Positions 10,350 to 21,559 of a stretch of 48,726 nt of DNA are shown here, piece after piece. The notes beneath the pieces are model-generated. The model did not search any database, had not been told where the DNA came from, and worked only from the letters and a program-made list of their open reading frames with translations. The stretch is taken from positions 745,293 through 794,018 of the forward strand of contig WELA01012513.1 in assembly GCA_009602735.1 (NCBI GenBank). The letters are read 5' to 3'. The translations under genes and the position numbers were made by a program. The number at the start of each line of letters is the position of its first letter. Position 1 is the stretch's first letter. The stretch is from Mesotaenium endlicherianum (taxonomy: Eukaryota; Streptophyta; Zygnematophyceae; Zygnematales; Mesotaeniaceae).

Positions 10350-12649
10350 TGCCTACCCGTAGTGGGCTATCTCATCAGCCTTACTACAAAGGGGTTAGTG
10401 GCGAGAACTCAAACTCGGATCTCGGTATTGTCACTGATCCACCTGAGGAGGAGCAACCGTTGCCCCCTGTAATGAATCAGTATATTAGTGGATATAATAT
10501 TCGTTTAAATATAATAGTTAATTAAGTTCTGCCTGCTGAACTTAAGTTAATAGTCAGTCTGCTGGACTTTACATAATTATCAGTTTAATGACTCAGCCGG
10601 AAGCAGCAGGCTGAAGTCCATATAAGTCAGCTTGCTGACCCATTCTTTGACAGCCAGCTGACTCCCGTAGTCGGTAGCAGCGAACTGCCTTGACATACAC
10701 CTAAGTACGATATGCTAGATGAATGGCCAGATGACATCCCTATGATGGATGGCTATTCGGGATGATGGGAGATGGCGGTGGATTTGGTTAACCGAGGTCC
10801 TACCAACGTGGTTAACTCCCGGGTAGGCGGTGCCATCGCACTGACCGTTGAACAGTAAACTCATTCCATGTACATATGCTAGGCATTGCTCTCGAGTTCG
10901 GCATTTGGAAACGAGGCCAACTCTCTTGTACAGCTTACTGAGAGAGATCTGAATCCAAGGCGAGAAGCCATTGATACGCACTGTCTTCTAACCTTGCTTA
11001 TGTATGAGTTTACTGATTTGCATTATTGATGCTAGTTTACTCTCATTTGACTGACGAGTATCATTCACCGCTAGTGTGTTGTTCTTTGCCGTTAAACCAT
11101 GTAACGGAAATACCATAAGGATTACTTGCTGATATAAAGATCTTTATTAATTGTTAATCGCCTGTTGGTAAGTCGATTCATTTCACCCCCTCAGCCTACG
11201 GCCGTCCACGAGCAACCTCTTCAGTGGACTCACTACGGTCCCTCGTACTCCATGGCAGGTGACTAGGATACAAAGGTAGACAGGGCCTCCCTCTTCCGCT
11301 TCAGCGGCAGGCCAGGCACCTGTGATCTGGACGACACTATCTCTGAGTTCAAGGCTCACTTCGAGAATGCTAAGCTCAAGACATCCGCGCTCACTAAGCG
11401 TCAGGTGTTTGGCACGCTCATGCATTACCTTCTCTGCGAGGCTCGGGACACCTACCGTGAGAAGGCCGCCAAGATCCTCACGCGGACGGGGCTTGTGGGG
11501 GACATTTAGACCCCGCTAGCTGACCCAGTTCAGGCCTTCTGGGACGTCCTCAAACAGAGTTCCAGTCCGCCACTCAGGAGAAGGTATACGAGCGCACCAC
11601 TTCTTCCGCTGTAAGAACAAGACGATTCGCATGATGTACCAACGTCTGACCCACCTACGCCGAGACGTGGGCACGGTCACTGACCAAGAGGCGGCGGAGA
11701 TATTCTTGCGTGCTGCGGAGCCGCGTCTGAGGGAGAGAGCTATCGCCCCCCTCATTGATTGCAAGGGTTCCAAATACTCACTGGAGGACGCCTACCTCTC
11801 AGTTGAGAAGCAGAGCTTGGCCGCCGCACGGAGCAACATCAGCGATCGTGTGGGCCTCGCATCTACAAGCGTACGCCAGGAGGCCGCGGTATTGCCATCT
11901 TCTACGATGCGCCCAGCCCCTGCCTGCCAGCTCCAGCAGCCGCAGTCCCAGCGCTCGCCTGCCCCAGCAGACTCATCAGCGCGGAGCTCAGCGCGGCCGC
12001 ATGTCCATGGCCGCCACGACGAGTGACCCCTGCTGGTCTTGTAGGAAAATGGGCCACTCTTGCCGTGACTGCACGCTTGCGCAGAACGGCAAGCCCGGCA
12101 TTGCACCTATTGTGGCAAAGCTGGCCACCTGCAGGTCGTCTGCCTACAGAAGAAGCGCGACCTAGAGAACGGGCGCGCTTGTGACGGATCCTCCGCCGCG
12201 GCAAGCTAGCGAGGCACGCGTAACCCTCGCGCCGGCAGACGTCCCGCGATGATGGCAGCCACGGCCACGACTAGCGCCGTGATGGCGCCCGGCAAGGACC
12301 ACTGCGGCTCCAACGCTCTCGGCGACGCGCTGATAGCAGTCAAAGCCGAGATTGCCCGCCTACACACACGCAATGCCAGCGCTGGCTACGACGCGTGCAG
12401 AGCGCTCTACGCCCCTATCTGTGCGCTCCATGCTCAAGCATCCGCCAGTAGCGGAAGGGAGCGACCCGACAGGCTGACAGCTGGCAGATGCCCATCCGGC
12501 GCAGCCCAGCCAGCCGGTGCCACAGGCCGTCACGACAACGAGCCGGCACTAATGCCAGCATAGCCAACACGTACGCGGGCTACGACCGTGGCTTGCACCG
12601 CTCTGCTGTCGACAGCGAAATGGACCATGGCCGGCCTAGCGACAATTGG
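10350..12649 (+). pseudogene. Family B gag pseudogene, interrupted by a solo LTR
   Basis: Begins MPTRSGLSHQ and is split at 10467 by a solo LTR; the frame resumes at 11191. Later parts are in shifted frames with stops (a TAG soon after the junction and another near 11508). The middle (about 11320-11900) has the helical look of a retrotransposon capsid. Two CCHC-type knuckles are visible: CWSCRKMGHSCRDC near 12030-12075, and a second in another frame (CGKAGHL) near 12110. A Gag protein would package element RNA. The gene is cut at 12649 by the minus-strand stack. Confidence 0.65.
10468..11185 (+). mobile_element. Solo LTR, family A, with perfect 5-bp target duplication
   Basis: Complete 718-bp LTR, TGTAATGAATCAG to GATTCATTTCA, flanked by CCCCC at 10463-10467 and CCCCC at 11186-11190. 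No internal sequence remains, so it arose by LTR-LTR recombination after insertion into family B gag. Removing it and one CCCCC re-opens the gag frame. Confidence 0.9.
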
Positions 12650-13347
12650 TGAAATGAATCGACTTACCAATAGGCAATTAACAATTAATAAAGATCTTTA
12701 TATTAGCAAGTAATCTTTATGGTATTTTCTGTTAACTTAATAAACAGCAAAAGACAGTACGCTAGCAGTAAAGGAATAATCATAAGTCAAATGCAACTAA
12801 ACGAGCATCAATCATGCTATCAATAAACTTATACATAAGCAAGGCTAGAAGACAGTTCGCATCAATGGCTTCTCGTCTTGGCTTCAGATATCTCTCGGTA
12901 AGCTATACAAGAGAGTTGGCCTCATTTCCGAATGCCAAACTCGAAAGCAATACCTAGCCTATGTACATGGAATGAGTTTACTGTTCAACGGCAAGTTCGA
13001 TGGCACCGCCTACCTGGGAGTTAACCACGTTGGTAGGACCTCGGCTAACCAAATCCACAGCCCTCTCTCATCATCTCGAATTGCCATCCATCCTAAGGAT
13101 GTCATCACACTTAATTGCGTGACTAGGCAATTTGCTGCTACCGAGTACGGAAGTCAGCTAACTGTCAAAGAATGTGTCAGCAAGCTGACCTAAGTTGACT
13201 TCAGCCTGCTGCTCTCGGCTAAGTCATTAAACTGATTGTTATTGACAGTCCAGCAGATTGAATATTAACTATAGTTGAGCAGGCTGAACCTAACTAACTA
13301 TTATGTTTAAATGAATATTATATCTACCAATATACTGATTCATTACA
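12650..13347 (-). repeat. Family A LTR (3' LTR of element M1)
   Basis: On the plus strand runs TGAAATGAATC to CTGATTCATTACA. The right flank 13348-13361 is the complement of AAGTTGGAGGGAT, the polypurine tract expected just before a 3' LTR, so M1 extends rightwards. The left flank is family B gag. Confidence 0.85.
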
Positions 13348-13910
13348 ATCCCTCCAACTTGAAATTGTTGTCGCCTCAACAACACTACAATGTAGAGTCA
13401 GGTATTAAAAAACTAATAGTACTAATCTCCCTACCGCCTGCCTCTTGCTTCAACATTGCTGCCTAGCTGTGGGGATCACTAGTGACAATAAACTGTCACC
13501 TCCACCCTCAGTCCACTACCGTTGTGAAATGCATACAGAGAGACCCCCAGCTTGACTGGGGGATGGTTTCAAGATCTAGGGAGATGTTCCTAGGATCAAG
13601 GGATTTAGACCTGGACCTAGACTTGGACGGCCCTCTAGTTCTGTCAGCTGGCCTCCTAAGGAACCCTGTCTGTTCTAAAGTGGGACCACGAGGGGAACGG
13701 AGGATTGCAGCCTGTTCTTCAACCACCTGGGTGTTGAGTCCTACATATACAGGCAAACCTGTAGGATGCTCCAATACATTGGCAAGGGGCACATGTCCCT
13801 AACTGAAGGGGGTGGCCAGCATACCTTTGGCCACACCGCGCGCTCCCCTCCTTGGAGTTCAGTCCTCTGGGGATTTTTGCCTCTCTCTGCTGCCAAGTAC
13901 AATCTGATAT

Positions 13911-14049
13911 TGTAACGATCCGCCGCGTGGCCGAATGCGGCGCGTGCGACACATCGCGTAGGGCAATAGAAGTGTTGGTTTAAATTGTATAAGTACAATT
14001 GGCGCGCGATCTAAATACCTCGAGTTAGCTTTTTGTTCGTATCGCTACA
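13911..14049 (+). repeat. TRIM 5' LTR
   Basis: 139 bp, nearly identical in layout to 14248-14386, with scattered substitutions between the two copies. Confidence 0.9.
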
Positions 14050-14247
14050 TTGGTATCGGAGCGCGAATATACGCAACTGTGTCCAGGAGACGAGGGTTCA
14101 AATCCCGCGGGGTGCGAAACTCGTCGATGGTACAATCGTTCGGCGATCTTTGGATTGTGCGAAGAAAGGACACTATCCCGAAACAATGTCCCTCACGAGT
14201 GCCGGAGGATGAGTGCCCGGGACTTGCAAACTTGTAGGTGGGAGGAG

Positions 14248-14386
14248 TCTAACGATCCGCCGCGTGGCCGGATGCGGCGCGTGCGACACGTCGCGTGGAG
14301 CGATTGAATTGTCGGTTTGAGTTGTATGAGTACAATTGACGCGCGATCTAAGTACCTCAAGTTACCCTTTTGTTCGTATCGCTACA
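14248..14386 (+). repeat. TRIM 3' LTR
   Basis: 139 bp, second copy of the TRIM repeat. Its first base pair is changed from TG to TC. Confidence 0.9.
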
Positions 14387-14613
14387 GATATGCTTCTTCC
14401 CTTTCTTGGGCAGGTGAGCTTGGACATCGAGCTCGAGGTACTGTTGCCGCCACAGTAGGATTCACAGTCTATCCTCCTGCTCTTGGCACCTTGGGAGTCC
14501 CTGCCACTGCCTGTCCCTGGATCTCCTGAGCTCCAAGAATTGATGCCTCTCCTCTGCCTTGTTTTGCTTCCTCATCCTCCTCATCTTCCTCTTCTGAGAG
14601 GGTAGGGGTCTCA

Positions 14614-15335
14614 TGAAATGAATCGGCTTACCAAATAGGCGATTAATAATTAATAAAGATCTTTATATCAGCAAGTAATCTTCATGGTATTTTTCGTAAA
14701 CTGGTTTAACGGCAAAGGACAACACACTAGCAGTGAATAATACTTCGTAAGTCAAATGCGAGTAAACTAGCATCAATAATGCGAATCAGTAAACTCATAC
14801 ATAAGCAAGGTTAGAAGACAGTGCGTATCAATGGCTTCTCGCCTTGGATTCAGATCTCTCTCAGCAAGCTGTACAGGAGAGTTGGCCTCGTTTCCGAATG
14901 CCGAACTCGAGAGCAATGCCTAGCATATGTACATGGAATGAGTTTACTGTTCAACGGTCAGTGCGATGGTACCGCCTACCCGGGAGTTAACCACGTTGGT
15001 AGGACCTCGGTTAACCAAATCCACCGCCATCTCCCATCATCCCGAATCGCCATCCATCATAGGGATGTCATCTGGCCATTCATCTAGCATACCGCACTTA
15101 GATGCATATCGAGGCAGTTTGCTGCTACCGAGTACGGAAGTCAGCTGGCTGTCAAAGAATGTGTCAGCAAGCTGACTTAAGGTGACTTCAGCCTGCTACT
15201 TCCGGCCGAGTCATTAAACTGATTTTAGATATGAAGTCCAGCAGACTGATTATTAACTAGAGTTCAGCAGGCTAAACTCAATTAACTATTAGATTTAAAT
15301 GAATATTATATCAACTAATATACTGATTCATTACA
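14614..15335 (-). repeat. Family A LTR (3' LTR of element M2)
   Basis: 722 bp, TGAAATGAATCGG to GATTCATTACA on the plus strand, followed at 15336 by the complement of the polypurine tract. It is inserted in M1 ORF3. Confidence 0.88.
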
Positions 15336-15420
15336 ATCCCTCCAACTTATCATGTTGTCGTCTCGACAACACTAACACAAATAACAGCGTGCTGTCCCTT
15401 CCGTCCCCATCCTACTGCCA

Positions 15421-17091
15421 TTAGGAGGGAGATGTCCCTGAGGCTCTATACTCAGGGGAGCTAGACCTCCTCCTGTCTTGGGGTCTTCTGAAGCCTGTCA
15501 GCGAGGGAGGTTCCGTGTAAGGACCCGGCGGAGAACGCAGTAACTGGGCGGTTTCCTCCTGCAAAGTCTGAAACTGAAGGGAGGCAGCCTTCTCCTGGGC
15601 AGCCCTCAAACTGACAGGTACGTAAACCGGCATCCCAGAAGGATGTTGCATGACATGAGCCAAGGGTACATGCCCTCTCTGCGAGGGAGATGCTGGCAGG
15701 CCTCTGGCTATCTCCCGAGCAGCCCTCCTGTCTGCCCTGTCTGACTGGGTCTCCTTGCCTGGAGATGGGGTCTGTCTTCTGGCAGTCCCCAGCCAAGTGA
15801 TGTCCTCCTCTTCAGCAAGCTGCTGCAGGGCCAACCCCGTCTTCTCCCTTACAGGGGCTGTGGCAGGTGTCAGGATCACGGGGGGGCTAGTGTCCTCCTC
15901 GCCTTCCTCCTCGTCTTCCTTTGACTCCTCCTCCTCTCCGTCCCCGGGTTCCTCTGAGACTTCTGGGGTCTCTTCTGTCAGCTGCTCCAGCTCTTCTCGA
16001 GAAAAAGAATATCTTACTGACCTTCCCCTTTTGGGTGCTGGTGGGGGCTGCTGAGTCCGGACCGCATAGAGGTCCTTTTTCCCCTGCTTACTTGCCCATT
16101 TGGCATAAGCGTGCTTCCCTTTGGAGAACGACTCTCGGGCCCTGCTTTTGTCCCCCTGCATCTCTTGGCTCATGCAGTCTCTGACTCCATCCAATCTTGG
16201 GTCCCAAGCCGCAATGTGAGGGGGCAACACTATGTTCCCCTTTAGGTCTGTCAGGAAATCCTCATCCGTCGCCCTGTCATTCTGCTGGTCCCTCATGTTG
16301 ATGGTCATCCACCGCCAATCAGTGGGCTTTTGGAAGAAGGCAGCGTCTGTCTTTTTAAGAGTACAAGGGTACCAGTGCCCTGCAAAGTCTAGCTGACTGG
16401 TTTCCATGGCTAAGAATTCCCAGCTCCTCTTCTCCACCTTATTATACATGGCCTTGAACCTGTTGTGGGGTGTTGAGTCCTTGAAGCTGTCCGCGTCCAT
16501 GGGGATCATCCTGATGACCCTATCTTCCCCCCAGATACCAGGAATCGAGACAGCCCCTGCTTCGTTCACCTGGGCCATTGCNATTGCCTTGGCCTCTCTG
16601 ACAGTATATCCTACCATCCTGGCGTAATCGTGGTAGAGGAGGAGCCCTATGCCAACCTCTATATACTTGTCAAAGTTTTCGGATGTCTCCCCTTCCTTCT
16701 GGAGGATTTCCTTCTGCGACTCACTGCGACTTCTCTGGGCATACTTGAAGGCCTCCTCCAGTAGATCAAAGCCCTTGCCCAGCACCGTGTAGCGGTAGCT
16801 GCTGATTCTCCTCTGTTCTTCTTCTTCAGCCCGCTGCTTCCGCTTCTCCTGAGCTCGCCTCTCCTCCTCTGCTTTCTTGGCCTCCTTTGCAGCTTTTCTG
16901 TCCATTTCTTCCTGCCTCAGTCTGGCCTGTTCCTCCTCCTCCTTCTTCTTCTGTGCCTCCCGCTGTTGTTGGAGTCGTTGTGATTCCCGAGCGGTGATGG
17001 AAGATGATTCGATGTCTCCACGGAATTGCAAGTATTCTGCATGTGCCTCTTCCGCCCTTCTCTTCCTCTTGAGTTCCGACTTTTGAGTCAT
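15421..17091 (-). CDS. M2 ORF3, accessory protein of a family A retrotransposon
   Basis: Open frame of about 556 residues from ATG 17091-17089 (chosen because it lies one base after a CAG acceptor, and because the M3 start aligns there) to the stop near 15421. Residues ~5-105 are Lys/Glu/Arg-rich heptad-like coiled coil. A conserved region (~105-365) holds YRYTV, LQKEG, YARMVGYT, PTDWRWMT, LPPHIA.WDPRL and FSKGKHA. An acidic Glu/Asp stretch and a Ser/Arg/Pro-rich tail follow. There is no signal peptide or membrane helix. One codon contains N at 16582. It is only moderately similar to M3 ORF3 although the neighbouring pol genes are almost the same. Function unknown; I recognise no family. Candidate roles are nucleic-acid binding or an accessory Gag-like role. 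Confidence 0.75.
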   Translation of the reverse strand: MTQKSELKRKRRAEEAHAEYLQFRGDIESSSITARESQRLQQQREAQKKKEEEEQARLRQEEMDRKAAKEAKKAEEERRAQEKRKQRAEEEEQRRISSYRYTVLGKGFDLLEEAFKYAQRSRSESQKEILQKEGETSENFDKYIEVGIGLLLYHDYARMVGYTVREAKAXAMAQVNEAGAVSIPGIWGEDRVIRMIPMDADSFKDSTPHNRFKAMYNKVEKRSWEFLAMETSQLDFAGHWYPCTLKKTDAAFFQKPTDWRWMTINMRDQQNDRATDEDFLTDLKGNIVLPPHIAAWDPRLDGVRDCMSQEMQGDKSRARESFSKGKHAYAKWASKQGKKDLYAVRTQQPPPAPKRGRSVRYSFSREELEQLTEETPEVSEEPGDGEEEESKEDEEEGEEDTSPPVILTPATAPVREKTGLALQQLAEEEDITWLGTARRQTPSPGKETQSDRADRRAAREIARGLPASPSQRGHVPLAHVMQHPSGMPVYVPVSLRAAQEKAASLQFQTLQEETAQLLRSPPGPYTEPPSLTGFRRPQDRRRSSSPEYRASGTSPS

Positions 17092-17116
17092 CCTGCTCAA
17101 TCATAAACACAATGCA

Positions 17117-17123
17117 GTTAGTG
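17117..17123 (-). promoter_or_regulatory. Branch-point-like motif before M2 ORF3
   Basis: CACTAAC on the minus strand, followed 24 nt later by CAG at 17095-17093 and then GATG. This matches the layout upstream of M3 ORF3, where the rest of the sequence has diverged. Confidence 0.5.
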
Positions 17124-17415
17124 AAGTCATGATATTTTGCCGCTACTGAGTGCCCTTGATGAAGAGGAACGCGATCGGGAGAGTTCCTAGTGTGGAATAC
17201 CTGGTGTGAGTGAATATAAGGGAAAATTGAGTTAGAGAGCAAGTGAGTGTGAGCGCAGGTTGAGTGTGTCATATGGTGTTCCGAGAATACCACTCCCTCC
17301 AACTTAATTTTAAAGGTGGGCTGCCTGTCACAACTGTCACTAACTGTCACATCCCCCTCCAACTTATATGGAGACAGGACCTCCTGTCACCTTCCCATGT
17401 CCACTGAAGGGACAG

Positions 17416-20350
17416 TTAGGGCGGTGCCCCAGCCGCCCGAAGGTGGAACCGTTTCAACGCCCCTTTGGCATTGGTCAGCTGGTCTTCAAATTCCCAAGTG
17501 TCCCCAGAGGCATCGTAACCCTTCCATCGGATGAGGTACTTCGTGACATATTTAGACGATCGACGGACCGAGCGAGCGTCTAAAATCTCATCGACCTCAT
17601 ACTCCTCAGGAACGCCGTCCCAGACAGCGGGGACCGGTCCCGGTTGGACAGGTAACCGACCCGTGAACAGTGTATCACCTTTGATGTATGGTTCCAGGAA
17701 GGAGACATTAAAGACCGGGTGACCCTTGTAGTCAGCTGACATGTTCAGTTTGTAAGCATTTTGACCGACATGACGTACCACCGGATATGGACCGACCCAT
17801 ACAGGGCCAAGCTTTTTCTTGAGCACACCAGTGAGGTACAGGTGCTGAGAATGCAGTTTGACTAAATTGCCCTTAGAAAATGTCAGCTCCCGACGGTGTT
17901 GATTAGCGTATTTTTGTTGGTTTTCTTGGGCTTTGTGCAGGTTTTGTTGGACTTCTGACAGGGTGTCAGCAAACTCCTGAGTTAACTGGAGGGAGACCGG
18001 GTTGTCAATCCCTTCAGGGTGAGTTAAAGATTCCCCTAGCACATCTAGAGGAGACTTAGGGACTCTACCCAGGCTGAGTTCAAAAGGAGTTTTGCCCGTT
18101 GACGCGTGCACCGCACTGTTGACCGCAAACTGAATTTGAGGCAACAGGTCATCCCAATTATCTTGTTTTTGGTTAATATATGCTCTCAGCACCTCCTGCA
18201 GAACTCGGTTAGTTCTTTCAGTCTGCCCATCAGTCTGAGGGTGGTTTGCTGTGCTGAGCAGCTGTTTGACTCCCATTAACCCCATTAAAGCTCTCCAGAA
18301 CTTAGAGGTGAATTTTGAGTCTCTGTCTGAGATGATATTAGAAGGGAGCCCATGTTGGCATACTACATGGTTGTAAAACTGTCTCGCTGTTTCGAGTGCA
18401 GTCACTTTGACAGTTGTGGGGATAAAAATGACCATTTTTGTCAGTTTATCCACGACTACCAGTATTGAATCATGCCCGTTGGCAGTTCTTGGTAGTGAGA
18501 CCACCCAGTCCATGGATATAGTTTCCCAGCGTCCAGCTGGGATGGGCAGCGGTTGCAAGAGACCTCCGGGTGGTGTGTGCCGAGACTTATTCCTCTGACA
18601 CTGGTCACAGGACTTGACATATTTCAAGACCTCCCGGGATAACCCCTCCCAATGATAATGGTTTGCCAGTTTGCCAGGAGTTTTGGCCTGCCCCAAATGT
18701 CCACCCAGGAGACTGTCATGAGCTTGACTCAGTAAGAGAGATCTTATTTCCAAGTTATTAGGAATGACCAGCTTCAGCCTGCCTGAAGTGGTTTCAGTCA
18801 CCTAGACCCCTCCCTTAAGCTTATATCCGAGTGCNATCCGAGTGCAGTAGCACGAGACACACCTGTAGTGGGGCTGGGCTCAAATGTTGGGTCAGAAAGG
18901 TAGGCTTTCCTAAGTTGTTCAAGGAAGGACTTTTTCACCTTTAGTGAAGTGAGTGCACACAGGACTTTATCTACCGCATGCTGACTAAAGTTCCTTTCTT
19001 GCAAGTCAGGTCTTCTAGAGAGTGCATCAGCAGGATTCAACTTCCCTGGTTTGTAGTCGATCTGGACTTGGAACTGCTCCAGCATCTGGCTCCAGCGGTT
19101 CTCCCTCCTCGACAGCTTGGACTTCTTCTGAAAGTGGGTCAGAGCTAGATGATCTGTAATCACCTTAAAAGCTTTACCATGTAAGTATGCTCTCCACTGT
19201 TTGAGTACATGAATGATAGCTAGCAGCTCTTTATCATGCACTGAGTAATTAATCTCCGCTGGATTAAATTTCATAGACTCGTATAACACAGGGTGCCACT
19301 TCTGCCGTACCTTACCATCCTTTGTGGTTTTGTCAGCAGGCTGCAACAAAATAGCACCCATGGCAAAGTCAGAGGCATCAGTGACCACCTGTACGGGTTT
19401 GCTGGGGTCATACACGGCTAGCACTTGGGCCGAACAAAGGGCATTTTTAAGGGTTTGGAAGGCAGCCTGCTGCTCTCCCCCCCACACATACCCTATGTCT
19501 TTCTTAGGAAGGTCAGTCAGTTTACTGGCCTTTGTAGAATAGTTCTCAATAAATCTTCTATAGTAGTTAGCCAACCCGAGGAAGGATCTAACTTCAGAGA
19601 CCGACTGTGGTACTGGCCAGTCCCTTATGGTCTGGACTTTCTTAGGATCCACACTGATGCCCTCTTTACTGACAACGTGGCCTAAGAATTCAATACTTTC
19701 CTTAAAGAAATCACACTTGCTCATTTTTGCATATAAGTGATTCGTTCTTAGAGTGTCCAGAACTGTCTTTAAGTGTTCAGCGTGCTGAGCTTCATCTTTA
19801 GAGAAAATTAAAATATCATCCAGGAAAACTTGCACAAACTTATTCAAATAAGGTCTGAAAATGTCATTCATAGCACCCATGAAGGTGGCAGGAGCATTAG
19901 TCAGTCCAAATGGCATCACGTTGAACTCATAGTGTCCATAACGTGTGCGGAAGCCAGTCTTGTGTTCATCCCCCTCAGCAATTCTGACTTGATGATAACC
20001 ACTCTTGAGATCTATCTTACTGAACACCTTAGCACCAGACAGGGTATCAAGCAAGTCCTCGATTCTGGGTAAAGCATACTTGTTCTTTACTGTAATTCTG
20101 TTCAGGGCTCTGTAATCCACACACATCCGCATACTGCCATCCTTTTTCTTAACAAATAGGATGGGTGCGCCGTACGGTGATTTACTGGGAGAAATATACC
20201 CATTTTCCTCAAGCTCTGCAATTTGTGTTTTTAACTCCTCGCTCTCCACATACGACAAGCCATAAGTGCGTTGCAAGGTTGGCTAACTACCGGGTAATAA
20301 ATCAATCCTATGATCTACTTCCCTCTTAGGGGGTAGTCCTGGAGGCATAT
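17416..20350 (-). pseudogene. M2 pol: RT, RNase H, integrase, chromodomain; broken and 5' truncated
   Basis: Two open frames: 20276-18798 (RT with FLDD and NAPATF, RNase H with TDAS, intact Glu and Asp) and 18801-17416 (integrase zinc-knuckle CDQCQ, DDE core, C-terminal chromodomain [13 protein letters not shown]...RWKGY). Together they would copy the element RNA and insert it, with the chromodomain steering integration to marked chromatin. The break between the frames sits at an N (18835) flanked by the repeated decamer ATCCGAGTGC, so it may be an assembly artefact. The 5' part (protease and gag) is missing; similarity to M3 stops at about 20350. Compared with M3, the RNase H residues are intact here. 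Confidence 0.82.
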
Positions 20351-20351
20351 T

Positions 20352-20837
20352 TCTTGGGCTTTGTGCAGGTTTTGTTGGACTTCTGACAGGGTGTCAGCAA
20401 ACTCCTGAGTTAACTGGAGGGAGACCGGGTTGTCAATCCCTTCAGGGTCAGTTAAAGACTCCCCCGGTACATCTAAAGGAGACTTAGGGACTCTACCCAG
20501 GCTGAGTTCAAAAGGAGTCTTGCCCGTTGACGTGTGCACCGCACTGTTGACCGCAAACTGAATTTGAGGCAACAGGTCATCCCAATTATCTTGTTTTTGG
20601 TTAATGTATGCCCTCAGCACCTCCTGCAGAACTCGGTTAGTTCTTTCAGTCTGCCCATCAGTCTGAGGGTGGTTTGCTGTGCTGAGCAGCTGTTTGACTC
20701 CCATTAACCCCATTAAAGCTCTCCAGAACTTAGAGGTGAATTTTGAGTTTCCGTCTGTGATGATATTAGAAGGGAGCCCATGTTGGCATACTACATGGTT
20801 GTAGAACTGTCTTGCTGTTTCGAGTGCAGTCACTTTG
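20352..20837 (-). pseudogene. Integrase fragment of a further family A copy
   Basis: Matches the integrase region found at about 17925-18415, joined directly to the M2 RT start. It therefore comes from a different copy or a rearrangement. It contains the [19 protein letters not shown] and [11 protein letters not shown] blocks. It is cut at 20838 by the M3 3' LTR. Confidence 0.75.
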
Positions 20838-21559
20838 TGAAATGAATCGCCTTACCAAATAGGCGATTAACAATTAATAAAGATCTTTAAATCAGCAAGT
20901 AATCTTTATGGTACTTTCCGTTAACTGTGAAAACGGCAAAAGGACAACGCACTAGCAGTGAATAATACTTGTCAGTCAAATGAGAGTAAACTAGCATCAA
21001 TAATGCAAATTAGTAGACTCATACATAAGCAAGGTTAGAAGACAGTGCGTATCAATGGCTTCTCGCCTTGGATGCAGATCTCTCTCAGTTAGCTGTACAA
21101 GAGAGTTGGCCTCGTTTCCGAATGCCGAACTCGAGGGTAATGCCTAGCATATGTACATGGAATGAGTTTACTGTTCAACGGTCAGTGCGATGGCACCGCC
21201 TACCCGGGAGTTAACCACGTTGGTAGGACCTCGGTTAACCAAATCCACCGCCATCTCCCATCATCCCGAATAGCCATCCATCATAGGGATGTCATCTGGC
21301 TATTCATCTAGCATATCGCACTTAGATGCATGTCAAGGCAGTTCGCTGCTACCGAGTACGGAAGTCAGCTTGCTGTCAAAGAATGTGTCAGCAAGCTGAC
21401 TTATATGGACTTTCAGCCTGCTGCTTTTTACTGAGTCATTAAACTGATAATTATGTAAAGTCCAGCAGACTGACTACTAACTAAAGTTCAGCAGGCTGAA
21501 CTTGATTAACTATTATATTTAAATGAATATTATAACCCCTAATATACTGATTCATTACC
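20838..21559 (-). repeat. Family A LTR (3' LTR of element M3)
   Basis: 722 bp from TGAAATGAATCGCC to GATTCATTACC. The terminal CA/TG is mutated to CC/GG on the right. It is followed by the polypurine-tract complement at 21560-21573. Confidence 0.88.

Larger units (their letters stand above)
13911..14386 (+). mobile_element. TRIM-like miniature LTR retrotransposon with GATAT target duplication
   Basis: Two 139-bp direct repeats (13911-14049 and 14248-14386) bracket 198 bp. The first begins TGTAACGATCC and both end CGCTACA. Right after the first repeat is TGGTATCGGAGC, an initiator-tRNA-Met-type primer binding site; just before the second is the purine run AGGTGGGAGGAG. The flanks are GATAT at 13906-13910 and GATAT at 14387-14391. 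The strand is set by the order of primer site and purine tract. There is no real coding capacity, so it would depend on proteins made elsewhere. The second repeat starts TC instead of TG, so it has aged a little. Confidence 0.92.
13348..14613 (-). pseudogene. M1: C-terminal part of ORF3, interrupted by a TRIM
   Basis: After the polypurine tract, minus-strand frames at 13508-13792 match the C-terminus of the M3 ORF3 protein (shared GHVPLAN, HPTG.PVYVG, VVEEQA.ILRSPRGPTLEQTGF). Further upstream ORF3 sequence, including the acidic EEEDEEDEE stretch, lies at 14392-14613. A TRIM splits the copy at 13911-14386 and the M2 LTR truncates it at 14614. Confidence 0.75.

Noticed and set aside
14080..14120. 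A tRNA gene
   Set aside because: Only a B-box/T-arm-like motif is present; no acceptor stem or cloverleaf could be drawn.
14050..14247. An 85-codon frame in the TRIM interior
   Set aside because: Runs from the primer site into the second LTR with no recognisable motif; TRIMs are non-coding.
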